64,000 nt of DNA, from NCBI GenBank assembly GCA_964642175.1, contig CAZXOK010000002.1, forward strand, positions 372,001 through 436,000. Reading direction: 5' to 3'. This document shows, piece after piece, positions 37,252 to 46,121 of this stretch. The first letter of the stretch is position 1, and the number at the start of each line of letters is the position of its first letter. Below the pieces are notes generated by a model that was not told where the DNA came from, did not search any database, and worked only from the letters and a program-made list of their open reading frames with translations. A program made the position numbers and the translations under genes. Source of the DNA: JANQGG01 sp964642175. Lineage in GTDB: Bacteria > Bacteroidota > Chlorobiia > Chlorobiales > Chloroherpetonaceae.

Positions 37252-39468
37252 ATGACAGATTCAAACAGTAAAATTATCTGGACAGAAGTAGATGAGGCGC
37301 CTGCCTTGGCTACCTTTTCATTACTTCCGATTGTGAATGCTTTTACAAAAGCTGCCGACGTGGTTGTTGAGAAGCGTGATATTTCACTTTCCGGCCGTGT
37401 TATTGCTTACATGAGCGAATACCTCAAGCCTGAACAGCGCATTGATGATGAACTGACCAAGCTTGGCGAATTGGTTCAAAAGCCGGAAGCCAATGTGATT
37501 AAGCTTCCAAACATTTCAGCTTCAATTCCACAGTTAGTGGCCACTATTAAAGAATTACAGGGCAAAGGCTACGATCTGCCCGATTTTCCTGAAAATCCTG
37601 AGACTCCTGAAGAGAAAAAAATCCGTGAGCAGTATGCCAAAGCATTGGGATCTGCTGTAAATCCGGTACTTCGCGAAGGTAACTCCGATCGCCGTGCTCC
37701 GATGGCTGTTAAAAACTACGCCAAAAAATTCCCGCACAGAATGGGCGAGTGGTCTAAAGACTCCAAGTCGCACGTGGCCAGCATGAGCGCTAATGATTTC
37801 CGCTCAAACGAAGTTTCAACCACCATGACCAAAGATACGGTTGCCAAAATTTACCACGTGGCCAAAGACGGCACCGAAACTCTGATGAAAGACAACGAAA
37901 AGCTGTCTGCCGGTGAGATCGTTGATGCAACATTCATGAGCGCTAAAGCACTGGATCAATTCCTTGAAGAGCAGATCCAGGACGCCAAAGATAAAGGCAT
38001 TTTGTTCTCGTTGCACATGAAAGCAACCATGATGAAAGTTTCCGACCCGATTATTTTCGGTCATTGCGTGCGTGTGTACTTTAAAGATGCGATTGCTAAG
38101 AACGAAGCCAAACTTAAAGAACTCGGTGTAAACTTCAATAACGGTCTTGGCGATCTGTATGCCAAAGCCGCTGACGATAAAGCCCTGATCGCCGATTTTG
38201 AAGCCTGCTACGCAACCCGTCCGGCTCTTGCTATGGTAGATTCTTACAAAGGTATCACCAACCTGCACGTGCCAAGTGATGTGATCATTGATGCTTCTAT
38301 GCCTGCTGCGATCCGTGGTGGCGGTAAAATGTGGAACAAGGACGACCAGGAAGAAGATGCCAAGTTCACCATTCCCGACAGCACCTACTCGGCTTTGTAT
38401 GATGAAACCGTGAAAAACTGTATCGCAAACGGCAAGCTCGATCCAACCACCATTGGTACTGTGCCAAATGTTGGATTGATGGCTAAAAAAGCTGAAGAAT
38501 ACGGCTCACACCCAACAACGTTTGAAGTGCCTTCTGATGGCCAGATGAAAATTGTAGATAGCGAGGATAACGTGATCCTCTGCCAGAATGTTGAAAAAGA
38601 CGATATCTGGAGAATGGTTAAAGTTAAAGATGAATCGGTTAAAGACTGGGTAAAACTGGCTGTGAATCGTGCCAAAGACAGCGGTTGGAAAACCATTTTC
38701 TGGTTGGATTCCGATCGCCCGCATCACATTGAACTTCGCAAAAAAGTAGATGCTTACCTGAAAGATTACGATACCAGCAACCTGGATATTGAGATCATGT
38801 CTGTAAGAGATGCGGCCAGAACATCGGTTGAGCGTATGCGCGCCGGCGAAAACACCATTTCTGTAACAGGTAACGTGCTCAGGGATTACATCACCGACTT
38901 GTACCCGATCATTGAGCTGGGTACCTCGGCTAAAATGCTTTCTATTGTACCATTAATGAACGGTGGCGGCTTATTTGAAACCGGTGCCGGTGGTTCTGCT
39001 CCAAAGCACGTGCAGCAGCTCCAGAAAGAAAACTACCTGAGATGGGATTCACTGGGTGAGTTCCTGGCCTTGATCCCGTCGTTGGAACACATTGCAAATT
39101 CTTCGGGTAACAACAGAGCTAAAGTATTGGCCGATGCGTTGGATAAAGCTGTTGAAAAACTTCTTGAAAACAACAAATCACCTCAGCGTAAGATGGGCAC
39201 CATCGATAACCGTGGGTCTCACTTCTACCTGGCCATGTACTGGGCCGAAGCATTGGCTGCTCAGAACGACGATGCCGACCTGAAAAACAAGTTTGCTTCG
39301 GTAGCCAAGGACCTCGAAGCCAATGAAGCCAAGATCAACGAAGAGTTGCTTGCCGTTCAGGGTAACGCTGCCGATACCGGTGGTTACTACCGTTACAACG
39401 AAGAAAAAACAACCAAAGTGATGCGCCCAAGCGCTACGCTTAACGCGATTGTTGATACGTTGAACTAA
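37252..39468 (+). CDS. icd: Monomeric NADP-dependent isocitrate dehydrogenase
   Basis: 738 residues, the length of the monomeric IDH family (about 740) as in Azotobacter and Corynebacterium, unrelated in size to the dimeric enzyme (about 415). It oxidises isocitrate to 2-oxoglutarate with NADP+ in the TCA cycle. Characteristic segments are IIWTEVDEAPALATFSLLPI at the start, GNSDRRAPMAVKNYAKKFPHRMG (substrate loop), LHMKATMMKVSDPIIFGH, IRGGGKMWNKD and MNGGGLFETGAGGSAPKHV. Codon use is regular and biased, as in a highly expressed gene. It is monocistronic, closed by a strong terminator at 39492. Confidence 0.97.
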   Translation: MTDSNSKIIWTEVDEAPALATFSLLPIVNAFTKAADVVVEKRDISLSGRVIAYMSEYLKPEQRIDDELTKLGELVQKPEANVIKLPNISASIPQLVATIKELQGKGYDLPDFPENPETPEEKKIREQYAKALGSAVNPVLREGNSDRRAPMAVKNYAKKFPHRMGEWSKDSKSHVASMSANDFRSNEVSTTMTKDTVAKIYHVAKDGTETLMKDNEKLSAGEIVDATFMSAKALDQFLEEQIQDAKDKGILFSLHMKATMMKVSDPIIFGHCVRVYFKDAIAKNEAKLKELGVNFNNGLGDLYAKAADDKALIADFEACYATRPALAMVDSYKGITNLHVPSDVIIDASMPAAIRGGGKMWNKDDQEEDAKFTIPDSTYSALYDETVKNCIANGKLDPTTIGTVPNVGLMAKKAEEYGSHPTTFEVPSDGQMKIVDSEDNVILCQNVEKDDIWRMVKVKDESVKDWVKLAVNRAKDSGWKTIFWLDSDRPHHIELRKKVDAYLKDYDTSNLDIEIMSVRDAARTSVERMRAGENTISVTGNVLRDYITDLYPIIELGTSAKMLSIVPLMNGGGLFETGAGGSAPKHVQQLQKENYLRWDSLGEFLALIPSLEHIANSSGNNRAKVLADALDKAVEKLLENNKSPQRKMGTIDNRGSHFYLAMYWAEALAAQNDDADLKNKFASVAKDLEANEAKINEELLAVQGNAADTGGYYRYNEEKTTKVMRPSATLNAIVDTLN

Positions 39469-39491
39469 GCGGTTGTTTTTTATGGCGATTG

Positions 39492-39520
39492 AAAGGCGGT
39501 CTTTAGACCGCCTTTTTTTT
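39492..39520 (+). terminator. Strong rho-independent terminator after icd
   Basis: The 11-bp perfect stem AAAGGCGGTCT / AGACCGCCTTT with a TT loop is followed by more T residues, 23 nt after the icd stop. Confidence 0.93.
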
Positions 39521-39614
39521 GGCCGGTTTGGAAAATCGTTGTTTATTGATCCATACAACAACCCGTGTCGCAGACAGCTGATTTATTTTAAATCCGGGCC
39601 AAGGCTCAACCATA

Positions 39615-40541
39615 ATGGCTTCATTTATTTTAAAACGACTCATGTACGCCGTGTTGGTGATCTTCGGAGCGCTCACCATCACCTTTTTTTTAATGTACAT
39701 TCTCCCCGGCGACCCGGCCCGTTTAATGCTCGGCCAGCGCGCCGATGTGCAATCCATCGAAGCCATCCGGGCCGACCTGGGACTGGATAAACCCCTCTGG
39801 CAGCAATACACCCACTTTTTATGGCGCGCCCTGCAAGGCGATCTGGGCCGCTCGTTTTCAACCAACCGCGATGTTCTGGAAACCATCCTCGAGCGGTTTC
39901 CCGCCACTGCCCTTCTGGCTATTTCTTCCATGGTGCTGTCTACCATCTTGGGTGTGGCCATCGGCATAGGCTCGGCCCTGCGGCCCAACTCGGCCATGGA
40001 CCAGGTAACCATGTTTTGGGCCTTGCTCGGGATTTCCATACCCGGCTTTTTTGCCGGTTTAATTGTGGCGTGGATCTTCGGCTCCATCCTGGGCTGGTTC
40101 CCGATTTCCGGCTACATCTCCGAGGGCTGGTCGCACCTGGTGTTGCCCATGTTTACCCTCGCGCTCAGGCCGCTTTCCATTAATGCGCGGCTTACACGCT
40201 CGGCCATGCTCGATGTGCTGAGCATGGACTACATCCGCACAGCCCACGCCAAAGGCCTTGCTTACTGGACCGTGGTGTTACGCCATGCCCTGCGCAATGC
40301 CTTAAACCCGGTACTGACTTCCATCAGCAGCTGGTTGGCCGCATTGCTCGCCGGGTCGTTTTTTATTGAATTTATCTTTAACTGGCCGGGCATCGGGTTG
40401 CTTGCCATCGACTCGATCCAGAAGCTTGATTTTCCCATGATCCAGGGCGTGGTGTTCTTTACCGCAATGGTCTTTATCCTGATCAATATCCTGGTGGATA
40501 TCCTCTACGCCTGGCTCGATCCAAGGATCCGGTTGTCTTAA
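39615..40541 (+). CDS. DppB/OppB-type ABC permease, orphan
   Basis: 308 residues with six membrane spans. The start MASFILKRLMYAVLVIFGALTITFFLMYILPGDPARLM is the standard DppB/OppB N-terminus, and the EAA-like loop (YIRTAHAKGLAYWTVVLRHALRNALNP) near residue 205 contacts the ATPase. It would be one of two permeases of a dipeptide, oligopeptide or nickel importer. Partners (DppC, ATPases, binding protein) are absent on both sides; the next gene is hsdR of the restriction island. The base composition is visibly GC-richer than icd and hsdR beside it. It may still work with subunits encoded elsewhere, or be a leftover of an operon broken when the island arrived. Confidence 0.9.
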   Translation: MASFILKRLMYAVLVIFGALTITFFLMYILPGDPARLMLGQRADVQSIEAIRADLGLDKPLWQQYTHFLWRALQGDLGRSFSTNRDVLETILERFPATALLAISSMVLSTILGVAIGIGSALRPNSAMDQVTMFWALLGISIPGFFAGLIVAWIFGSILGWFPISGYISEGWSHLVLPMFTLALRPLSINARLTRSAMLDVLSMDYIRTAHAKGLAYWTVVLRHALRNALNPVLTSISSWLAALLAGSFFIEFIFNWPGIGLLAIDSIQKLDFPMIQGVVFFTAMVFILINILVDILYAWLDPRIRLS

Positions 40542-40743
40542 TTTACCTGACAACTTATATTGTGCTCAGACTCTATATCCTTTTCCCGATTTATACAGAC
40601 ATTTGAGAGCCAACCTTACAAATGAAGCTTTTAATATTTGCTAAAACTTAAAAAATAATAATTCTTGAAGCTTAGATAACACAGATAAAAAACGGGTGGT
40701 TGAAAAGTTTAAAAGAGTTATAGTTTCTTGAAAGAAATTATTA

Positions 40744-43728
40744 ATGACAAACGAACAACAAATAGAAGAAAACCTAATCGAGCAGCTAAAAGGGTTGAAA
40801 TACACCCATCGTCCTGACATTGTAGATAGAAATAGACTCGAAGAGAATTTCAAAGCCAAGTTTGAAACCCTGAATCGAGTGCGTTTGTCTGATAGCGAAT
40901 TCCTGCGTTTGCGAGAAGAAATAATCGAACCAGACGTATTCCAAGCTTCTAAAAAAATACGGGAACAACAATTTTTCCAACGAGAAGATGGAACACCGCT
41001 GCACTATACGTTGGTGAACAACAAAGACTGGTGCAAAAATGACTTTGAAGTCATCAGCCAGTTGCGGATGAATACCGAAAATAGCAATCAACGTTACGAC
41101 ATCATCCTACTGATTAATGGCCTGCCTGTGGTTCAGGTAGAATTGAAACGCTTGGACATTTCCCCACGAAAAGCCATGCAGCAAATCGTGGACTATAAAT
41201 ACGAACCTGGAAATGGCTATGGCAATTCGCTCATGTGCTACATGCAGTTGTTCATTGTGAGCAACCGTTCCAATACCATCTATTTCGCCAACAACAAAAA
41301 GCAGCATTTCCAATTCAATGCAGATGAACAGTTTTTGCCCATCTACCATTTGGCGGATGAGAAGAACAACAAAATCAAGCATCTGGAAGATTTCACAGAG
41401 CGATTCCTGAAAAAATGCACACTAAGCGAAATGATCAGCAAGTACATGGTGCTTGTGGAAACGGAGCAAAAACTATTGGTGATGCGTCCGTATCAAATCT
41501 ATGCCGTGAAAGCCATTGATGATTGCGTAAAGCAAAACCGTGGGAATGGTTTTATCTGGCATACCACCGGTAGCGGTAAAACCCTGACTTCCTTCAAAGC
41601 TTCCACCCTGCTCAAAGACAATCGGGAAATTGAAAAATGCCTGTTTGTGGTGGACAGAAAAGACCTTGACCGCCAAACAAGAGAAGAGTTCAACAAATTT
41701 CAGGAAGGCAGTGTGGAAGAAAACACCAATACCGAAACTTTGGTAAGGCGGCTGCTTTCTACCGATTATGCCGACAAGGTGATTGTAACCACCATCCAAA
41801 AATTGGGACTGGCTTTAGATAATAATACGTACAGACGCAATGCATTGCGTCTCTCTTACAAAGAACGATTAGAACCCTTAAGCGACAAGCGTATCGTTTT
41901 CATTTTTGACGAGTGCCACCGCTCGCAGTTTGGAGAGAATCACAAAGCGATTAAAGAATTTTTTCCGAATGCGCAGCTTTTTGGATTTACAGGTACACCC
42001 ATTTTTGATGAAAATTCCACACAAAAAATCCGTGAAGACCAATACGAAACTTACAAAACCACGGAGAGCATTTTTCAAAAACAGTTGCACGCTTATACCA
42101 TTACCCATGCCATTGACGATGAAAATGTACTTCGCTTTCATATTGATTACTATAAGGGGGAAGGAAAAATACAGGCAAAACCCGGAGAGGCTATTTCGCA
42201 AAAAGCAATCGTAAATTCAATTCTCGAAAAGCACGATAAAGCCACCAACCAACGCAAGTTTAATGCGGTATTGGCAACGGCTTCCATCAATGATGCAATC
42301 GCTTACTATCGCCTTTTCAAATCCGTACAGACGCAATGCATTGCGTCTCAACCCGACTACAAACCCTTGAACATTGCTTGTGTGTTTTCGCCACCTGCCG
42401 AAGGAAATAAAGACATCCAGCAAATTCAAGAAGATTTAGCGCAGGAAAAAGAAGACAACAAGCAAAATCCCGAAGAGAAGAAAAAGGCCTTGATGGAGAT
42501 TATTGCCGATTTCAATACGCAATACGGCACCAACCACGACATCAACAATTTTGACGGGTACTATCAGGATGTGCAAAGCCGCATCAAAAATCAGAAGTAC
42601 CCCAACAAAGACGTTCCGCATAAAGACAAGATTGACATCACCATTGTGGTGGATATGCTGCTCACGGGTTTCGACAGCAAATACCTGAACACCTTGTACG
42701 TGGACAAAAACCTGAAATACCACGGACTGATTCAGGCGTTCTCACGAACCAACCGTGTGCTGAACGATACCAAGCCTTACGGCAATATTTTGGATTTCCG
42801 GTCGCAACAGGAAGCCGTGAACCAGGCCATTACGCTCTTTTCTGGCGAAGAAGGCGGCAAAGCCAAAGAAATTTGGATGGTGGATCCTGCACCTGTGGTG
42901 ATTGACAAGTATCAGGAAGCGGTAGAAAAACTCGGTGCGTTTATGCAGGAGCACAATGTGGCCAGCGAACCTCAGGAAGTGTACAACCTGAAAGGGGATG
43001 CTGCCCGCATTGCCTTTGTGAAGAACTTTAAGGAAGTACAGCGACTCAAAACCCAACTCGACCAATACACCGATTTGGATGAAACCCAGCAAGAAGTCAT
43101 TGAGAACATCCTGCCCAAGGAAACCTTGCAAGAGTTCCGTAGCTCTTACTTAGAAACGGCCAAACAACTGCGAGACATACAGCAAAAAGAAGGCGAAGAT
43201 GCGCCAGACGATATTCAGCAACTCGATTTTGAATTTGTACTCTTTGCCTCTGCGGTAATTGATTACGATTACATCATGAGCCTGATTGCCGACAGCACGC
43301 AACAAAAACCTGCCAAGCAAAAAATGACCAAGGCACAGGTGATTAGCTTGCTAAAATCCAACGCCAACTTGATGGACGAAGAAGAAGACCTGACCGACTA
43401 CATTGAGCAGGTGGACTGGACCAAAGGGCAAACAGCCGAAGAGCTGAAAAAGAACTTTGAAACCTACAAAGTAGAGAAGTACGACAAAGAATTGGCGGAT
43501 ATTGCCAAGAAACACGGCTTGCAAACCGCAGCCCTCAAAACATTTGTAGAGCGCATCATGAACCGAATGATTTTTGACGGTGAAAAGCTCACGGATTTGA
43601 TGGAGCCTTTAGAACTGGGCTGGAAACAGCGCAGCAAAGCGGAGACGGCCTTGATGGGAGATTTGATTCCCATATTGAAAAAACAAGCGGGTGATAGGGA
43701 GATTAGTGGGTTGGCGGCTTATGAATAA
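40744..43728 (+). CDS. hsdR: Type I restriction enzyme, R (motor/nuclease) subunit
   Basis: 994 residues. The N-terminal PD-(D/E)xK nuclease domain has LINGLPVVQVELKRLD near residue 125 (the E-x-K pair). The superfamily 2 translocase core follows with Walker A IWHTTGSGKTLTSFKA (about 280), the DECHRSQFG box (about 390), GFTGTPIF (motif III) and IQAFSRTNRVL (motif VI, about 665). The long helical C-terminal part would bind HsdM/HsdS, as in EcoR124-like enzymes. Two copies of the island's 20-bp palindrome are read in frame at residues about 364-370 (RRNALRL) and 529-535 (QTQCIAS). It is the first gene of a same-strand island, with the transposase gene 19 bp after its stop. Confidence 0.95.
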   Translation: MTNEQQIEENLIEQLKGLKYTHRPDIVDRNRLEENFKAKFETLNRVRLSDSEFLRLREEIIEPDVFQASKKIREQQFFQREDGTPLHYTLVNNKDWCKNDFEVISQLRMNTENSNQRYDIILLINGLPVVQVELKRLDISPRKAMQQIVDYKYEPGNGYGNSLMCYMQLFIVSNRSNTIYFANNKKQHFQFNADEQFLPIYHLADEKNNKIKHLEDFTERFLKKCTLSEMISKYMVLVETEQKLLVMRPYQIYAVKAIDDCVKQNRGNGFIWHTTGSGKTLTSFKASTLLKDNREIEKCLFVVDRKDLDRQTREEFNKFQEGSVEENTNTETLVRRLLSTDYADKVIVTTIQKLGLALDNNTYRRNALRLSYKERLEPLSDKRIVFIFDECHRSQFGENHKAIKEFFPNAQLFGFTGTPIFDENSTQKIREDQYETYKTTESIFQKQLHAYTITHAIDDENVLRFHIDYYKGEGKIQAKPGEAISQKAIVNSILEKHDKATNQRKFNAVLATASINDAIAYYRLFKSVQTQCIASQPDYKPLNIACVFSPPAEGNKDIQQIQEDLAQEKEDNKQNPEEKKKALMEIIADFNTQYGTNHDINNFDGYYQDVQSRIKNQKYPNKDVPHKDKIDITIVVDMLLTGFDSKYLNTLYVDKNLKYHGLIQAFSRTNRVLNDTKPYGNILDFRSQQEAVNQAITLFSGEEGGKAKEIWMVDPAPVVIDKYQEAVEKLGAFMQEHNVASEPQEVYNLKGDAARIAFVKNFKEVQRLKTQLDQYTDLDETQQEVIENILPKETLQEFRSSYLETAKQLRDIQQKEGEDAPDDIQQLDFEFVLFASAVIDYDYIMSLIADSTQQKPAKQKMTKAQVISLLKSNANLMDEEEDLTDYIEQVDWTKGQTAEELKKNFETYKVEKYDKELADIAKKHGLQTAALKTFVERIMNRMIFDGEKLTDLMEPLELGWKQRSKAETALMGDLIPILKKQAGDREISGLAAYE
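41829..41856. repeat. Palindrome copy 1, in hsdR
   Basis: The perfect 20-bp core AGACGCAATGCATTGCGTCT is at 41833-41852. The 28-bp frame differs from the full palindrome in the transposase gene at three outer bases. It is translated RRNALRL without a stop. Confidence 0.9.
42325..42352. repeat. Palindrome copy 2, in hsdR
   Basis: The same perfect 20-bp core is at 42329-42348, with two outer differences over 28 bp. It is read in another frame, giving QTQCIAS. The upstream GTAC flank is shared with copy 1. Confidence 0.9.
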
Positions 43729-43747
43729 TCTGAATTGTGATTGATTG

Positions 43748-44389
43748 ATGGAAAAATTCAAAAATAAATACCGCATTGCCTCAGCCCGTGCCCCGTTTTG
43801 GGATTACGGTTGGAATGCCGCGTATTTTGTAACCATCTGTACCCAAAACCGGGAATGTTGGTTTGGGGATGTTGTGGATGGGGTGATGGATTTATCATTC
43901 ATTGGTCAAATCGTGCAATCCGAATGGTTGAAAACATTTGAAATGCGACCAGATATGAATTTATGGATGGGCGAATACGTGGTGATGCCCAATCATTTTC
44001 ATGCCATTATTGGGATTGGGGATAATGAATACAATACGCAACGTGATGCGCAACGTGATACGCAACGTGATACGCAACGTAGAGACGCAATGCATTGCGT
44101 CTCTACCAACGATACCAACGATACCAACGATACCAACGATACGGATTTTCCCAAAAACCAATTAGGCCCCCAATCCAAAAATTTGGCATCCATCATCCGT
44201 GGTTTTAAAATTGGGGTCACCAAAAACGCCCGACAAATCAATGCGGATTTTGCCTGGCAACCCCGATACCACGACCATATTATCCAAAACGATACATCGT
44301 TTCAACGCATATCCCAATACATCATCCACAATCCCGTAAAATGGGCAGATGATACCTTTTATCCTAAAAATCAAGGTTCAGACCAATGA
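43748..44389 (+). CDS. RAYT: REP-associated tyrosine (Y1/HUH) transposase-like protein
   Basis: 213 residues from the ATG at 43748. The Y1 transposase fold is shown by the HUH motif in VMPNHFHAIIGI (about residue 82), FVTICTQNRECWFG near 33, and the C-terminal WQPRYHDHIIQND...ISQYIIHNPVKW typical of single-copy RAYTs. Such enzymes nick single-stranded palindromes (REPs). The middle is expanded by tandem repeats and a 28-bp palindrome, encoding TQRDAQRDTQRDTQ, RRDAMHCVST and NDTNDTNDTNDTD; whether the protein still folds is uncertain. The catalytic Tyr was not assigned. Its stop overlaps the hsdS start (ATGA), so it is translated inside the restriction operon. Both ends carry GTCTGAAC-type inverted repeats. 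Confidence 0.85.
   Translation: MEKFKNKYRIASARAPFWDYGWNAAYFVTICTQNRECWFGDVVDGVMDLSFIGQIVQSEWLKTFEMRPDMNLWMGEYVVMPNHFHAIIGIGDNEYNTQRDAQRDTQRDTQRRDAMHCVSTNDTNDTNDTNDTDFPKNQLGPQSKNLASIIRGFKIGVTKNARQINADFAWQPRYHDHIIQNDTSFQRISQYIIHNPVKWADDTFYPKNQGSDQ
44036..44080 (+). repeat. 12-bp tandem repeats inside the RAYT gene
   Basis: About 3.75 units of ACGCAACGTGAT (one unit begins GCGC). Since 12 is a multiple of three, the frame holds and each unit encodes TQRD or AQRD. The last unit runs into the 28-bp palindrome. Confidence 0.9.
44079..44106. repeat. Palindrome copy 3, full 28 bp, in the RAYT gene
   Basis: A perfect 28-bp palindrome with half site GTAGAGACGCAATG and its centre between 44092 and 44093. 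This is the longest copy in the window. It is read as RRDAMHCVST in the third frame and is flanked on both sides by tandem repeats. Confidence 0.95.
44105..44140 (+). repeat. 9-bp tandem repeats inside the RAYT gene
   Basis: Four exact units of ACCAACGAT starting within the palindrome's right end. In frame, they encode NDT repeated. Confidence 0.92.
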
Positions 44390-45636
44390 ATAAAGAAAAG
44401 AAACATACCCCAAGCCCAGCCGAAGGGTTAACACCGGAGTTACGTTTTCCTGAATTTGAGAAAGAGGGGGAATGGAAAAAAAATGTACTCGGTTCAGTTT
44501 GCGATTTTTTAAAGGGAAAAGGTATCTCCAAATCAGACATAACAACTGAAGGAATCCAACCTTGTGTGCGCTATGGTGAGCTCTATACACATTATAGTGA
44601 AATCATTGACTCTATAATTTCTAAAACTAGTTTATCGCATGACCAACTAGTTCTCAGTAAAAAAAATGATGTTATTATCCCTTCATCAGGAGAAACTCAA
44701 GAAGACATAGCAACTGCATCATGTCTTCTAGAAGATAATATTGCATTAGGTGGCGACATTAATATTATTAGAACAGAAATTTATGGAGTGTTCTTGGCTT
44801 ATTATTTATCTAATGCGAAGAAAAGAGATATAGCAAAATTGGCTCAAGGAAATGCCGTTGTTCACATATACATAAGTCAATTAGAAAAACTGGAAATTGA
44901 AATCCCCTCTCCCCAAGAACAACAAAAAATCGCCTCCTGCCTTTCTTCTTTAGATGAGCTGATAGCCGCCCACAACGACAAGCTGGACGCCCTCAAAGAC
45001 CACAAAAAAGGCTTGCTGCAGAACCTTTTTCCCGTAAAGACGCAATGCATTGCGTCTCCACTAGTGCCTAAGGTTCGTTTTCCGGAGTTTGACGGTGATG
45101 GGGAGTGGGAATTAAAGCCGCTTCAAAATGTTTCAAAAATCACTACTGGAAATAAGGACACACAGGATAAAATTGATAATGGTGAGTACCCATTCTTTGT
45201 AAGGTCTCAAACTATTGAAAGAATAAATTCCTATTCATTTGATGGTGAAGCAATTCTCACATCAGGTGACGGTGTTGGAGTTGGCAAAATATATCATTAC
45301 ATAATCGGAAAGTTTGACTTCCATCAAAGGGTTTATTGCATTTACGATTTTAACAAAGATGTTGAAGGAGAATTCATATTCTATTTTTTCTCAGAGCATT
45401 TTTATCAAAGAGTTATGCAGTTGAGCGCAAAAAATTCTGTGGATTCTGTTAGAAGAGCTATGATTACAGAAATGCCAATCGCATTACCACCAACCAAAAA
45501 AGAACAACAAAAAATCGCCTCCTGCCTTTCCGCTGTGGATGACCTCATCACCGCCCAGCAGGAGAAAATAGAAGAATTGCAGCAGCATAAAAAGGGCTTG
45601 ATGCAGGGCTTGTTTCCGAAAATGTCTGAACTATGA
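44386..45636 (+). CDS. hsdS: Type I restriction specificity subunit
   Basis: 416 residues in two similar halves, each a target-recognition domain followed by a helical conserved region. The conserved regions are clear repeats: QEQQKIASCLSSLDELIAAH...KKGLLQNLFP (about 180-218) and KEQQKIASCLSAVDDLITAQ...KKGLMQGLFP (about 372-412). The starts LRFPEFEKEGEWK and VRFPEFDGDGEWE also pair up. The palindrome copy 4 sits exactly in the linker between the first helical region and the second recognition domain, encoding VKTQCIAS. The start overlaps the RAYT stop. The last residues SEL and the stop are supplied by the left repeat of the next cassette. The recognition sequence cannot be predicted. Confidence 0.95.
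   Translation: MNKEKKHTPSPAEGLTPELRFPEFEKEGEWKKNVLGSVCDFLKGKGISKSDITTEGIQPCVRYGELYTHYSEIIDSIISKTSLSHDQLVLSKKNDVIIPSSGETQEDIATASCLLEDNIALGGDINIIRTEIYGVFLAYYLSNAKKRDIAKLAQGNAVVHIYISQLEKLEIEIPSPQEQQKIASCLSSLDELIAAHNDKLDALKDHKKGLLQNLFPVKTQCIASPLVPKVRFPEFDGDGEWELKPLQNVSKITTGNKDTQDKIDNGEYPFFVRSQTIERINSYSFDGEAILTSGDGVGVGKIYHYIIGKFDFHQRVYCIYDFNKDVEGEFIFYFFSEHFYQRVMQLSAKNSVDSVRRAMITEMPIALPPTKKEQQKIASCLSAVDDLITAQQEKIEELQQHKKGLMQGLFPKMSEL
45034..45061. repeat. Palindrome copy 4, in the hsdS linker
   Basis: The perfect 20-bp core is at 45038-45057, with two outer differences over 28 bp. It is read as KTQCIAS, the same frame as copy 2. Confidence 0.9.
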
Positions 45637-46121
45637 TTTTTGTGATTAAATGATTTGCCATGATTAAAAAAGAGTATAAGCATTCAGCATTAACATCCAA
45701 CATTATTGGATGTGCCATGACTGTTCATACCGAATTGGGTAACGGGTTTCAAGAAGTCATTTATCAGCGAGCATTAGAAATTGAAATGGCTGAAAATGGA
45801 ATTTCATTCAGTAGAGAATATAAAATGCCTGTGTATTACAAAAATCAGCAAATTGGTACAAGGCGAGTGGATTTTTTAGTGGATGGGATAGTATCAGTTG
45901 AACTAAAAGCCATCATTCAACTCGAAGATGTGCATTTAGCCCAGGCCATCAATTATTTGGAAGCATACGATTTGGAAATTGGGTTACTTATCAATTTCGG
46001 AGCGAAATCCTTACAGGTTAAGCGATTGACCAATAAATCATTCAAGCAAAAAAATCAGGGAAATCCGAAAATATATCAAAATCAAATGAATCACAGAAAT
46101 CATAAGATTCACAGTTCAGAC
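45624..46121. mobile_element. Putative GxxExxY cassette with imperfect terminal inverted repeats
   Basis: The left end GTCTGAACT then ATGATTTTTGTGATTAAA (45624-45650) matches the right end read on the minus strand from 46121: GTCTGAACT, ten extra bases, then ATGATTTCTGTGATTCAT. The unit holds only the GxxExxY gene. Its left end supplies the last codons of hsdS and its right end stops 1 nt before the rhuM ATG. No transposase is inside. Confidence 0.6.

Larger units (their letters stand above)
43729..44383. mobile_element. Putative RAYT cassette bounded by inverted repeats
   Basis: The left end TCTGAATTGTGATTGATTG (43729-43747) begins right after the hsdR stop. The right end GGTTCAGAC (44375-44383), read on the other strand, gives GTCTGAACCTTGATTTTT. 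Both resemble the ends of the GxxExxY unit at 45624-46121. The unit ends 2 nt before the hsdS ATG. The boundaries are inferred from repeat similarity only. Confidence 0.5.

Noticed and set aside
44036..44140. Regular short repeats considered as a CRISPR array
   Set aside because: Units are 9 and 12 bp with no spacers, lie inside a coding frame, and no cas gene is present.
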